Positions 55,151 through 63,413 of a DNA stretch of 64,000 nt are shown piece by piece. The DNA is from Aliiroseovarius sp. S1339 (GTDB lineage Bacteria; Pseudomonadota; Alphaproteobacteria; Rhodobacterales; Rhodobacteraceae). The DNA lies in the NCBI RefSeq assembly GCF_023195695.1, contig NZ_JALPQG010000002.1, positions 62,001 to 126,000 of the forward strand, written 5' to 3'. The notes below the pieces were generated by a model. It had not been told where the DNA came from and made no database searches. It was given only the letters and a program-made list of their open reading frames with translations. Position 1 is the first letter of the stretch. Each line of letters opens with the position of its first letter. The translations under genes were made by a program, and so were the position numbers.

Positions 55151-55909
55151 CTATCGAGACGTAATTTCACCGGGTGCTGGACGGCGTTTGGGCAGGAACG
55201 GTAACCGGGGCACCAGCATCGGCACAGCTCTGCGATAGGCCGCATAATCCGGGCCAAACTCCCGCAGCAGGGCGCGTTCCTCGAACCGCAAACCGATCAG
55301 GATATAGACCAGCATGACAGTAGCAAAAAGCAACCCGTCGGCGGTCATGTGCGGCACCGCAAAGAAGCTCAGGATAAGACCGAGTTGCAACGGATGGCGC
55401 ACGATCCGGTAAAGCAGTGGCGTGCGGAATTTCGACCCGGACTCTGTTGTCCGACTCAGCCCGTTCCAAGCCTGTCGAAGACCGGTGAATTCGAAATGAC
55501 CCAGCAGGAACGTCGCAAGAACGATCAATCCAAGTCCCAGGGAAAAGACCGCCAGCATGACCGCTGCCAACACGCCGTTGATGTCCCAAATGGTGACAGG
55601 GATCGGCCTCCAACACACAAAGATCAGGGCCAGAAGGGCCGAGGATTGCAGAACATATGTCGCCCGCTCGCTTGCAGGCGGGATGATCCGCGTCCACACC
55701 TGTTTGAAGGCCGGTCTGGCCATGATGCTGTGCGCTAAACCGAAGATTGTGATCAAAGCGATGTCGATCGCAACGGCCATCGGCCAAGGGCTTTCGGGAC
55801 CAGAGCTGCGCAGATCCGCAACGTCTTGCAGGAACATAGCCATCCAGACAGCAATGCCCAAAAACAGGCAATAGGACAGGATTGCATAGAGCATGATGAT
55901 ACGTGGCAT
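55151..55909 (-). CDS. MddA-like membrane methyltransferase (methanethiol S-methyltransferase family)
   Basis: This integral membrane protein has 252 aa and about six hydrophobic segments. It strongly resembles MddA, which methylates methanethiol to dimethyl sulfide with SAM: AHSIMARPAFKQVWTRIIPP followed by ASERATYVL, and the C-terminal RTPLLYRIVRHPLQLGLILS, EERALLREFGPDYAAYRRAV of the isoprenylcysteine-methyltransferase/NnrU superfamily. The ATG at 55909 has AAGGAAC upstream. It follows a soluble methyltransferase gene by 29 bases. Activity on methanethiol is inferred from resemblance. Confidence 0.72.
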   Translation of the reverse strand: MPRIIMLYAILSYCLFLGIAVWMAMFLQDVADLRSSGPESPWPMAVAIDIALITIFGLAHSIMARPAFKQVWTRIIPPASERATYVLQSSALLALIFVCWRPIPVTIWDINGVLAAVMLAVFSLGLGLIVLATFLLGHFEFTGLRQAWNGLSRTTESGSKFRTPLLYRIVRHPLQLGLILSFFAVPHMTADGLLFATVMLVYILIGLRFEERALLREFGPDYAAYRRAVPMLVPRLPFLPKRRPAPGEITSR

Positions 55910-55938
55910 CGTAAGTTCCTTTTTCATTAATCTTTGGG

Positions 55939-56601
55939 TCAATTTTGGGGGGCTGGTCTAATCAGCCCGAGCACGGACGCGTGGCCGACCTGCAGAAGTT
56001 GCACCCTTGCAGTGGGAAACAGGAGCGGAATCTGGGCGAGTTCGTCCTGCGTCAAAAGTCGGCCAAGCCCGCGGCGTTGGACGTTGCGATGAACCAATCG
56101 TTGCAACAGCGGCGTTTGACCAAACTCCGCACCCGAGACGAAGCAAACCACGCCTCCGGGCCGTGTGACGCGCACCAATTCGCGCAGCGCGTTCATTGGC
56201 CGGCGGGTCGCTTCCAAAGCCCACGCACTGGTGACCAGATCGAACTGATCCTGTGGGAACGGGATATCCTCAAGGCAGCCCAGACGGCGCTTTGCGTGAA
56301 CTGATCCGGTCTGGGCCAACCTTTCCGGGCAGGCGTCCAGCAAACTGATGTCGAGATACCCATGACAAAGGCGGATCAGACGTTTGGCAACCGAAACCGT
56401 GCCGCATCCGGCGTCCAGAACCCGCAACCCCGGCTGAACGATGGCGGCGGTCGCACCGTCAAACGCATCCTGAGCCTTTTGGCCACCACCGCGCAACCAG
56501 CGACGGTGCGCATTATCGTAGCGATGCGCAATTTGGCCATAGGCGCGCAGGGTGTCCTGCCGGGCGGGGGATGAGGCATGCGAGAAAGCAAGGGGTTTCA
56601 T
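55939..56601 (-). CDS. SAM-dependent class I methyltransferase
   Basis: This cytosolic methyltransferase of 220 aa has motif I VLDAGCGTVSVAKRLI near residue 61, the acidic residue of the next strand in ISLLDACPERL, motif ILPF-like FDLVTSAWALEATRRP and RVTRPGGVVCFVSG. It resembles the UbiE/Methyltransf_11 group. The substrate is unknown. It is followed by the MddA-like gene, so a small-molecule methylation role is plausible. Confidence 0.8.
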   Translation of the reverse strand: MKPLAFSHASSPARQDTLRAYGQIAHRYDNAHRRWLRGGGQKAQDAFDGATAAIVQPGLRVLDAGCGTVSVAKRLIRLCHGYLDISLLDACPERLAQTGSVHAKRRLGCLEDIPFPQDQFDLVTSAWALEATRRPMNALRELVRVTRPGGVVCFVSGAEFGQTPLLQRLVHRNVQRRGLGRLLTQDELAQIPLLFPTARVQLLQVGHASVLGLIRPAPQN

Positions 56602-56664
56602 CTTAGTATCTCTGTTCGTTTGAGGTGATGGTCCCGCCGCACGGCGCGCGGCGGGATCCTTGAT

Positions 56665-57045
56665 CTAGCGGCGTGCAGCGTCCCAGACACCGCCAACGCC
56701 ATCTCCTTTGGTGTCACCAGCCGCGGAATCCCCGGCCCAGAAATACAGCGGCAGTCCCGCCGCCGTGGCCCATTGCAGGGTTCCGTCCGCGCGCTTGATG
56801 ACCTTCGAGCCGTCATTTGCTGCGGCAGTCCCATTAACTAGGAAGGGCGGCCACGATGCGGCGCACGAACCTGTGCAGTTCGACTTCCCGCGCCGATCTT
56901 TGCGGAAGGTATAAAGCGTCTTGCCGCTGGCTTCGTCCGCCACCACGGGTCCGATACCGGTGTTCACGTCGATTGTCGGGGTCGCCATCGCAACCCCCGT
57001 TGTCAGCGCCAGAAGCGCGGATGCGATCATCATTTTGGTTTTCAT
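56665..57045 (-). CDS. Exported protein with secreted-repeat (PF03640-like) domain
   Basis: This 126-aa precursor has a signal peptide (MMIASALLALTTGVAMA). The mature part has the pattern KTLYTFRKDRRGKSNCTGSC and AASWPPFL, then LPLYFWAGDSAAGDTKGDGV, the hallmark of the short secreted repeat often seen in predicted lipoproteins. The pattern with two Cys in NCTGSC could bind haem or metal, but the function is unknown. The ATG at 57045 follows AAAGGAC. Confidence 0.8.
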   Translation of the reverse strand: MKTKMMIASALLALTTGVAMATPTIDVNTGIGPVVADEASGKTLYTFRKDRRGKSNCTGSCAASWPPFLVNGTAAANDGSKVIKRADGTLQWATAAGLPLYFWAGDSAAGDTKGDGVGGVWDAARR

Positions 57046-57076
57046 TGTCTTGTCCTTTCGTATGTCAGCGGTGGGT

Positions 57077-57634
57077 TCAGTTCGCGTAGGCGTGTTCTTC
57101 GCCTTCGGGAATTTCAAAGGTGGCATTGACGCCAATATGCGAGGTGAAGCCGATCAAGGTCTGGAACATCACACCGTCATATTCCGCGTAATCACCCGTC
57201 GCGCCGGTAATCGGGCGCGTGTTGGCAATGCCCGTATCGGCCAGTTCGGTGCCTTGGGTGATGATGACGTCGCCATCATTGAAGTGCATGATCTGTCGGC
57301 TGACCAGCCAGACACCGGTTTTGGCGTCGCCGCCTTCGCCGACGAACCAGCCATCGCAGGTCCATGTGCCAAGCACCTTGTCGGGAAAGGCGGGGCTGCC
57401 GTCTTCCAGGACACCGTCGATGTTCCCGGTCAATGTGCCTGCTGGGTAGATGTAGCCTTGGGTCACGAACGGGTTGCCGTGGGCGGGCATCCCGCTTTCG
57501 TGGACGGGCTTGTCGGCGAAGGCAAATCGGGTGTGGTCTTCGGCCACGTCAAAGCGCGTCAGGGCCTCATCCGCATAAGCGTCGCAGGCCGCGACCGAGA
57601 CGAGTGCGGTCGCAAGGAGAAGTTTCGTAAGCAT
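57077..57634 (-). CDS. Exported protein with allene-oxide-cyclase-like barrel
   Basis: This 185-aa protein has a signal peptide with a possible lipobox (LVSVAAC at residues 11-17), so it may be a lipoprotein. The rest resembles the dirigent/allene-oxide-cyclase barrel: TWTCDGWFVGEGGDAKTGVW, then VIITQGTEL and ITGATGDYAEYDG. The role is unknown. It stands 31 bases upstream of the secreted-repeat gene and probably shares its transcript. Confidence 0.65.
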   Translation of the reverse strand: MLTKLLLATALVSVAACDAYADEALTRFDVAEDHTRFAFADKPVHESGMPAHGNPFVTQGYIYPAGTLTGNIDGVLEDGSPAFPDKVLGTWTCDGWFVGEGGDAKTGVWLVSRQIMHFNDGDVIITQGTELADTGIANTRPITGATGDYAEYDGVMFQTLIGFTSHIGVNATFEIPEGEEHAYAN

Positions 57635-57717
57635 GTTTTTTCCAGTCTAAAAATTAAGGTGAGGGATGCGCCGGTGGCAGGCTGCCACCGGAACGGTTCT
57701 TCTGAACGGAGCGGCTG

Positions 57718-57870
57718 TTAAAGCTGTGGTCCGTATGGGGCGATGTTCGCTGCTTTCTCTCGGAACAATCCGATGTCCTTCAGCAAGTGGTCGTCCAACC
57801 GCAGGAACAGAGCCTGCCTGATGCGGGCATCGCGCCAGTTGCGCCAACGGTGTTTTACAATGCGGAGCAT
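57718..57870 (-). CDS. Tiny DUF1127 protein (50 aa)
   Basis: The frame begins MLRIVKHRWRNWRDARIRQA and continues with LRLDDHLLKDIGLFREKA, the whole DUF1127 motif in only 50 residues. AGGAGAGCAAC precedes the ATG at 57870. Proteins of this size and family are stress-linked and probably RNA-binding in alphaproteobacteria. It lies 52 bases after a second, more divergent small gene of similar type. Confidence 0.8.
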   Translation of the reverse strand: MLRIVKHRWRNWRDARIRQALFLRLDDHLLKDIGLFREKAANIAPYGPQL

Positions 57871-57922
57871 GTTGCTCTCCTTTTGTGATTTGGTTTCAGC
57901 GGGTTAAGCTCTGCCGATCTGA

Positions 57923-58081
57923 TCAGAACAAATCGCGCAGGCGGGTTTTGGGCACCGCCGCAGGAACGCCCAGCTCGGACAAGGCCTGGCCATCCAGATA
58001 CCTTGTGCGCGCTGCAGTTTTGCGGCGAGCGGTCCAGCGGCGGTGAAGGCGGCGGAGCGAGGTGCTAAGCAGTCGGGCCAT
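57923..58081 (-). CDS. Tiny DUF1127-like protein (52 aa), divergent
   Basis: The frame begins MARLLSTSLRRLHRRWTARR and contains YLDGQALSELGVPAA, a degenerate form of the DUF1127 LDDxxLxDIGL motif. GGAGACATGTA precedes the ATG at 58081. It lies 16 bases after the homocysteine methyltransferase gene and may be the second gene of that operon. Confidence 0.6.
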   Translation of the reverse strand: MARLLSTSLRRLHRRWTARRKTAARTRYLDGQALSELGVPAAVPKTRLRDLF

Positions 58082-58097
58082 TACATGTCTCCGGCGA

Positions 58098-59042
58098 TCA
58101 GGCGGCGTGCAGTGCGTCGCAGATTTGCGCCACATGCCGATGATCCGTGCCGCAACACCCGCCAAAGACGTTCAGGTTCGGCAACAATTGGGTGAGAGAG
58201 ACATATTGCTGACCAAGCTCCTGCGGGTTGCCGTCATCCAGCACGTCGCATTCGTCCAGTTCGGCGTGGCTCATCCGCGATGCATTTGCGCGCAGCCCGT
58301 GAATCCTGTGGATCCAATCACCACCCAATTCAAGCAGGTCCCCAAAATGATCGGGATGCACACAGTTGACCATGTAATAGGCCGGCTTCTTCAGGCAGGC
58401 CGCGTCAACCCCGGCAATCGCCTCGGCAAGCGTCTGGCCTGTTGGCAGGCGGCCGTCTGTTTCCAGCGTGAAGCTGATCACGCAAGCCAGACCCCGATCA
58501 CCGGCGGCACGCGCAACGCCAACCGCTTCAGGCACGTTGGTCATCGTCAGCGCAGACACCATGTCGGCACCGCTGTCGGCAAAGGTGCCGACCTGAACGC
58601 CGTGATAATCTTCGGCCTGCTCGGCGGTCATGATCTCGGCCGGGTTATACCCATCGCCCCGCGGGCCGATGACGCCGTTGATCAGAACATTCATGCCCGC
58701 GCCGAACTCCGTGCGCAGATCGCCTGCAAAGGCGACGGCCTCGCGATTGATTGCGGCCAGATCGTCCGCGTCATAACCCAAAAGCGTGGCCCAATCTGGG
58801 TTCGCCCTCCAGGTGTTTGTGTCGAGGATAAAACCGGCATCGTTCTGGCGAGCCGTTTCCATGAATGGTGCGAAATATTCCTTCATAGCGGCACGACCGT
58901 CAGCCGTGCGAAGCATCGGGAAGAACGCGAAATGGGGCATATCAAAGCCCTTGTGAAATAGCATTGAGGTTTCAAAACCGGCATCCGTCAGAAACATCTG
59001 ATCGGTTTGGTGCGGCATCTCTTGGCGTTTCGAATGTGTCAT
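58098..59042 (-). CDS. Homocysteine S-methyltransferase family protein
   Basis: This zinc-dependent methyltransferase of 314 aa would move a methyl group from a donor such as S-methylmethionine or a methylated thiol to homocysteine, giving methionine. The barrel has FLTDAGFETSMLFHKG near the start and the zinc ligands Cys in YMVNCVHPDHF and the Cys pair in GGCCGTDHRH. The ATG at 59042 has GGAGATCAAG upstream. Betaine or dimethylsulfoniopropionate as donor cannot be excluded. Clustering with MddA-like and SAM methyltransferase genes suggests a methyl/sulfur task. Confidence 0.85.
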   Translation of the reverse strand: MTHSKRQEMPHQTDQMFLTDAGFETSMLFHKGFDMPHFAFFPMLRTADGRAAMKEYFAPFMETARQNDAGFILDTNTWRANPDWATLLGYDADDLAAINREAVAFAGDLRTEFGAGMNVLINGVIGPRGDGYNPAEIMTAEQAEDYHGVQVGTFADSGADMVSALTMTNVPEAVGVARAAGDRGLACVISFTLETDGRLPTGQTLAEAIAGVDAACLKKPAYYMVNCVHPDHFGDLLELGGDWIHRIHGLRANASRMSHAELDECDVLDDGNPQELGQQYVSLTQLLPNLNVFGGCCGTDHRHVAQICDALHAA

Positions 59043-59162
59043 CTTGATCTCCTGTCTGAGTGACTGAAGATGTTTGTGACGCCCTACCGTGTGCGCCAGC
59101 GTTGTCGTGATCGTGGTATTGGCCTACAATTTCCGTGGTATTTTCAGGAAAACGCGGGTTTT

Positions 59163-60782
59163 ATGGGTCGTTCACTCAACATATCTCTTTTGGGCGAATT
59201 GTCGGTTTCGGCAGACGGCGAAGCTGTTGCCCTGCCCGCGTCGCGCAAAGCACGCGCGGTTTTGGCCTATCTCGCGGCAACTGGGCGGCCCGTGCGCCGG
59301 GAACGCTTGTGCGAGATGTTTTGGGATTTGCCCGACGATCCGCGCGGATCGCTTCGTTGGGCGCTGAGCAAACTGCGTCAGGTTGTCGATCGCGACGGCG
59401 TTCGTCGTATCATTGCCGATCGGGAACGCGTGGCCCTTTCGCTGAATAACACTCATGTCGAGCTTCGCAAGATCTGGAACCGACTGGCCGATGATCCACC
59501 TCTGATCCCGCCGCCAGAATTGCGCGTGATGGCTGAGCAGTTTGAGCACCCGTTTCTTGAGGGTTTGGAGCAGGCCGGCACCGAGAGTTTTCAACTTTGG
59601 CTCGCCTCTGAACGCGAGAACGTGCATCTACTACATCTAAACGTCCTGCGCCGTCTGGCCTTGCACCCGGACCTCACCCAACCCGAGACGGTGAAATGGG
59701 CTCGGCTGTGGCAAGACATGACACCGCTTGAAGAAGACGCGGCTCGCGGGCTGATCAAGGCGCTGGCGCAATCGGGCCGTCTGGACGAGGCACGCCAGTC
59801 AGAAGCGGATTTTCTTGCCGGGGCAAAAGAGGCCGGGCTGACGGTCAGCGGTTCATTATTGCCGGAAATCATCGACCCACCAGAGGCTGATCCTTCGGCC
59901 GAACGCCCCGCAGAAAGCAGGTCTCGCCAAATGTTGCGCAAACAAAGCATTGGCTTTTGTCGCGCCCCAGATGGTGCCCGAATTGCCTATGCAACCGTCG
60001 GCGAAGGCCCACCGCTGGTCAAGGCAGCCAATTGGCTAAACCACCTTGAACTCGACTGGAACAGCCCGATTTGGGGGCCCACATTTTCAGCCTGCGCAGA
60101 CGGCCGGACGTTCATCCGCTATGATGAGCGCGGCAACGGGCTGTCGGACTGGGATGTGGCAGATATCAGTCTAGAGGCCTTCGTGCGCGATCTGGAAACC
60201 GTTGTGGATGCGCTTGGGCTTGAGCGGTTCCCACTTCTGGGCATTTCGCAAGGTTGCGCTGTGTCAGTCGAATACGCAGCGCGCCATCCTGAACGGGTTT
60301 CGGGATTGGTCCTGATCGGCGGGTATGCCACCGGATGGCGCATTGGTGCCAGCGAAGAAGAGCAAGCGCGCCGCGAAGCCGTCCTGACGCTCACCCGCCA
60401 CGGCTGGGGGACGTCGAACCCGGCCTACAGGCACATATTCTCGCAAACCTTCATGCCTGACTCAAAGCCGGAAGATCTGGAGTGGTTCGATGAATTTCAG
60501 CGTCAGACGACCTCTCCAAAAAACGCCGTTCGGTTCCAGGAGGCGTTCGGGCATATCGACGTGCGTGAAAGCCTTTCGAAGGTTGTCGCGCCCACAATCA
60601 TTTTTCACGCGCGCGAGGATCAGCGGATCTCAATCGATCAGGGGCGCGAACTTGCCATCGGCATCCCCGGCTCCGAATTCGTTCCCCTGGACAGCAAGAA
60701 CCACATTTTGCTTGGGCATGAACCTGCGTGGTTACGATGCGTTGAGCGCACAGGGGAATTCTTGCGAGAGCATTCGATCTGA
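59163..60782 (+). CDS. SARP-type activator fused to an alpha/beta hydrolase
   Basis: This 539-aa protein starts from ATG at 59163, which begins MGRSLNISLLGELSVSADGE. Residues about 1-95 form an OmpR-like DNA-binding domain (RERLCEMFWDLPDDPRGSLR, WALSKLRQVVD), and about 95-240 a bacterial-transcriptional-activation-like helical region. The C-terminal half is an alpha/beta hydrolase with nucleophile motif LGISQGC, Asp in AREDQRIS and His in KNHILLGHEP. The fold may act as a ligand sensor or as an enzyme. It is divergent from the homocysteine methyltransferase operon. A start at 59070 is possible. Confidence 0.8.
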   Translation: MGRSLNISLLGELSVSADGEAVALPASRKARAVLAYLAATGRPVRRERLCEMFWDLPDDPRGSLRWALSKLRQVVDRDGVRRIIADRERVALSLNNTHVELRKIWNRLADDPPLIPPPELRVMAEQFEHPFLEGLEQAGTESFQLWLASERENVHLLHLNVLRRLALHPDLTQPETVKWARLWQDMTPLEEDAARGLIKALAQSGRLDEARQSEADFLAGAKEAGLTVSGSLLPEIIDPPEADPSAERPAESRSRQMLRKQSIGFCRAPDGARIAYATVGEGPPLVKAANWLNHLELDWNSPIWGPTFSACADGRTFIRYDERGNGLSDWDVADISLEAFVRDLETVVDALGLERFPLLGISQGCAVSVEYAARHPERVSGLVLIGGYATGWRIGASEEEQARREAVLTLTRHGWGTSNPAYRHIFSQTFMPDSKPEDLEWFDEFQRQTTSPKNAVRFQEAFGHIDVRESLSKVVAPTIIFHAREDQRISIDQGRELAIGIPGSEFVPLDSKNHILLGHEPAWLRCVERTGEFLREHSI

Positions 60783-61001
60783 TCGTGCCTTGCGTGATAT
60801 CGAACGGACCGGTTTTGCAGACTGCGTGCTGGCCAAACGGCCTTCGCGCCAGATTGTTTTAAGCTGGGATTCATGATCGCAATGATCCGGCGCGGTATGA
60901 AGCGTAGTTCGCCGGTCACAAAATATGCAGCTTCTGACCGGCAGTATTGGCTTGGCCGCTGGCACGCCGTTGAAAGACCTCACCCGTAAAGCTCTTAACT
61001 T

Positions 61002-61319
61002 CTACCGAGGCCCAATGGTCACAACGGAGGCATCACCGCGGCCCATATTTCTTGTGTATCGCATCTCTGCGCCACGTATCTCGATGATTTCGCAATCCAG
61101 CCCAAGGCTTTCCCCTTCAAGCCAAGCGGTACGGCAGAAGAACCCGTTCTCCCAATGCCACTCTCCGGCGAGGGTTTCTGTGCCCACTTGGCCCGAGATT
61201 TTTCCATCCGCGTGGATTTGAAACCTAAGCCCGTCCCCCTTCAGAGGTCGGTCAGCGATGGCGGCAACGAACGCAATTTTATTTTCGATTCTGTGCCAAC
61301 TTGCTTCCGGTGCGCTCAT
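61002..61319 (-). CDS. Conserved hypothetical small beta-rich protein
   Basis: This 105-aa protein starts from ATG at 61319, where AAAGGG is well spaced. The sequence DGKISGQVGTETLAGEWHWE and NGFFCRTAWL, then LDCEIIEIRGAEMRYTRNMG, suggests a small antiparallel beta structure. I recall a group of small proteins with the GFFCR motif, sometimes misnamed dihydrodipicolinate reductase, but no established function. It is isolated, convergent with the SARP-hydrolase gene. Confidence 0.6.
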   Translation of the reverse strand: MSAPEASWHRIENKIAFVAAIADRPLKGDGLRFQIHADGKISGQVGTETLAGEWHWENGFFCRTAWLEGESLGLDCEIIEIRGAEMRYTRNMGRGDASVVTIGPR

Positions 61320-61552
61320 TGTCATTTCCCTTTCAAAATCAGATTTATCTAAGGGGCACCGATAGAAATTGGTCATGCTATCGGTGCAAGGCGTTGAAGC
61401 TGCCCCACCTTTGCGGACAGATCTACAATCCGGTCCTCAGCTGCGACCGGTAAAATCGCGCAGAGTTGCTATGATGTAAAGGTCAGTCCAATATCCTTCG
61501 TACTCCGGGCACCAACTTCGGGTTGGATCAAAGCGAACAGGATGGGAAAGCA

Positions 61553-62341
61553 ATGACCGACAAGTCCAAAACTCTGATCGAGATTTGCCATCAGGCAGGG
61601 CATCTGGCGGCCCGGTATTTCGGTGAACAGGACAAGCTGGTCATTGACCAAAAGGGGCATCAGGATTTTGTGTCTCAGGCCGACCGGAATGTAGAGCTTT
61701 TGACGCGAGAGCTGCTTGCAAAATCCTTTCCAGACGATGCAATTGTGGGGGAAGAACACGCTCCGACAGACGGCACGTCTGGCTTTACCTGGGTAATTGA
61801 TCCAATTGACGGCACCACCAACTTCGTCAATGGCATCCCCGCTTGGACCGTGGTGGTCGCCGGTGTGCAAGATGGCGCAACGCAAGTCGGCGTGATTTAC
61901 GATCCATGCAACGAGGAAACCTTTGTCGCATCGCTTGGGCGTGGGGCGACCTTAAATGGCTCACCGTTGAAACTGAACGATGCGCGTCTTTTGTCACAAG
62001 GCACAGTGGGGATCGGATATTCAAACCGGGTTGATGAACAGGGTGTTTTGAAATTGGTTTCCGGGTTGATCGACGAAGGCGCGATGTTCTATCGCAACGC
62101 CTCTGGCGCGCTTTCACTTGCCTATGTCGCAGCCGGGCGGCTCTTGGGTTATTCGGAAGAGCATATGAACGCGTGGGACTGCCTTGCAGGTCAATTGATT
62201 GTGGCCGAGGCAGGTGGCCGTGTAGAGCAACAAAACGCCGACGCGATGATCCGTGACGGTGGTCGTGTTGTTGTCGGAACAAATGCGGTATTTGAGCGAC
62301 TGTTGGAGATTTCTGAGGCCGCATTTCAGAACCGCAATTAG
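61553..62341 (+). CDS. Inositol-monophosphatase-family phosphatase
   Basis: This Mg-dependent phosphatase of 262 aa (SuhB/HisN type) has the metal-site motifs VGEEHAPTD near residue 66, WVIDPIDGTTNFVNG near residue 83 and the C-terminal MNAWDCLAGQLIVAEAGG. The ATG at 61553 is preceded by GGGAAAG. It may act on inositol phosphate, histidinol phosphate or another sugar phosphate. It is not part of the iol operon, and its 3' end overlaps the convergent ABC ATPase gene by 4 bases. Confidence 0.88.
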   Translation: MTDKSKTLIEICHQAGHLAARYFGEQDKLVIDQKGHQDFVSQADRNVELLTRELLAKSFPDDAIVGEEHAPTDGTSGFTWVIDPIDGTTNFVNGIPAWTVVVAGVQDGATQVGVIYDPCNEETFVASLGRGATLNGSPLKLNDARLLSQGTVGIGYSNRVDEQGVLKLVSGLIDEGAMFYRNASGALSLAYVAAGRLLGYSEEHMNAWDCLAGQLIVAEAGGRVEQQNADAMIRDGGRVVVGTNAVFERLLEISEAAFQNRN

Positions 62342-63411
62342 GTTTCGGGCAACAGAACGGGTCCCTTTTGGGTGAAGCCCACAGTGACGTCCGATCCAAC
62401 TTCAAGTGGCGTATCTACGTCGTCCTGAACCGCGAACATCGAGCCGAAGCTGGCTTCCAGTGTGTATTCCATGCGGACACCGACATAAGTTGCCTTTGCT
62501 ATGCGTGCCTGAAAACCGTTTTCGGCACCGATCACCAATCGCGATGGCCGCACTGCCAGTTTAGCGGGACCAACTCCAAGCCCGCGCGCGGGCAAAACGT
62601 GTCGGTAGTCTTCGATGGCAATCGTTGCCAAATCGTTTTCTACCTTGTCGATCATGCAAGGCAGAATGTTGGCTTCGCCAATAAAATCCGCGACGAACTG
62701 GTCGACCGGCGCATCATACAATTCCCGCGGAGAGCCGATCTGGGCGATAGACGCGTTGCGCATCACGACGATCTCGTCCGAGACGGCAAGGGCCTCTTCC
62801 TGGTCATGGGTGACATAAACAACGGTCAAACCCAAGTCCTGCTGGATCGCACGGATGTCTTCACGAACTTGTCGCCGCAGCTTTGCATCCAGATTTGAAA
62901 GTGGCTCGTCAAACAGCAAGACCTGCGGCTCTAACACCAATGCTCGAGCCACGGCGACCCTTTGCTGTTGGCCGCCGGACAGCTCACTGGGAAGGCGGTT
63001 GTCGAACCCCTTCAGGCCAACTAAGTCAAGCCCGGCAATTGCGCGATCACGCGTCTCGGCCTTCGAAAAACCAGAGAAAGTCAGGCCGTAGGATACGTTT
63101 TCAAGCACGCTCATATGCGGAAACAAAGCATAGGACTGGAATACCATCGAAACGTCGCGATCGGTCGCGGGCAAAGTTGTGACGTCACGATCGCCAATCA
63201 AGATACGGCCTTCTGTGGCCATCTCAAGCCCGGCAATCATGCGCAAGGTCGTCGTCTTGCCGCAGCCGGACGGGCCCAGCAGCGTGACCAGTTTGCCAGC
63301 CTCAACAAACAGGTCGATGCGATCAACCGCAACCACGTCACGTCCAAATCGCTTGGTCACATTCTCGAACCGAACGGGCGCCGCCTTACCGGTAATAAGC
63401 GTTTCAACCAT
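62338..63411 (-). CDS. ABC importer ATP-binding protein (PotA/FbpC-like)
   Basis: This ATPase of 357 aa has Walker A LLGPSGCGKTTTLRMIAGLE, Q-loop MVFQSYALFPHMSVLENV, signature LPSELSGGQQQRVAVARALV and Walker B LLFDEPLSNLDAKLRRQVRE. The C-terminal TOBE-type domain (LAVRPSRLVIGAENG and onward) is typical for polyamine, iron and phosphonate importers. It follows the permease gene by 2 bases. The substrate is undetermined, since the binding protein lies outside the window. Confidence 0.9.
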   Translation of the reverse strand: MVETLITGKAAPVRFENVTKRFGRDVVAVDRIDLFVEAGKLVTLLGPSGCGKTTTLRMIAGLEMATEGRILIGDRDVTTLPATDRDVSMVFQSYALFPHMSVLENVSYGLTFSGFSKAETRDRAIAGLDLVGLKGFDNRLPSELSGGQQQRVAVARALVLEPQVLLFDEPLSNLDAKLRRQVREDIRAIQQDLGLTVVYVTHDQEEALAVSDEIVVMRNASIAQIGSPRELYDAPVDQFVADFIGEANILPCMIDKVENDLATIAIEDYRHVLPARGLGVGPAKLAVRPSRLVIGAENGFQARIAKATYVGVRMEYTLEASFGSMFAVQDDVDTPLEVGSDVTVGFTQKGPVLLPET

Positions 63412-63413
63412 GT

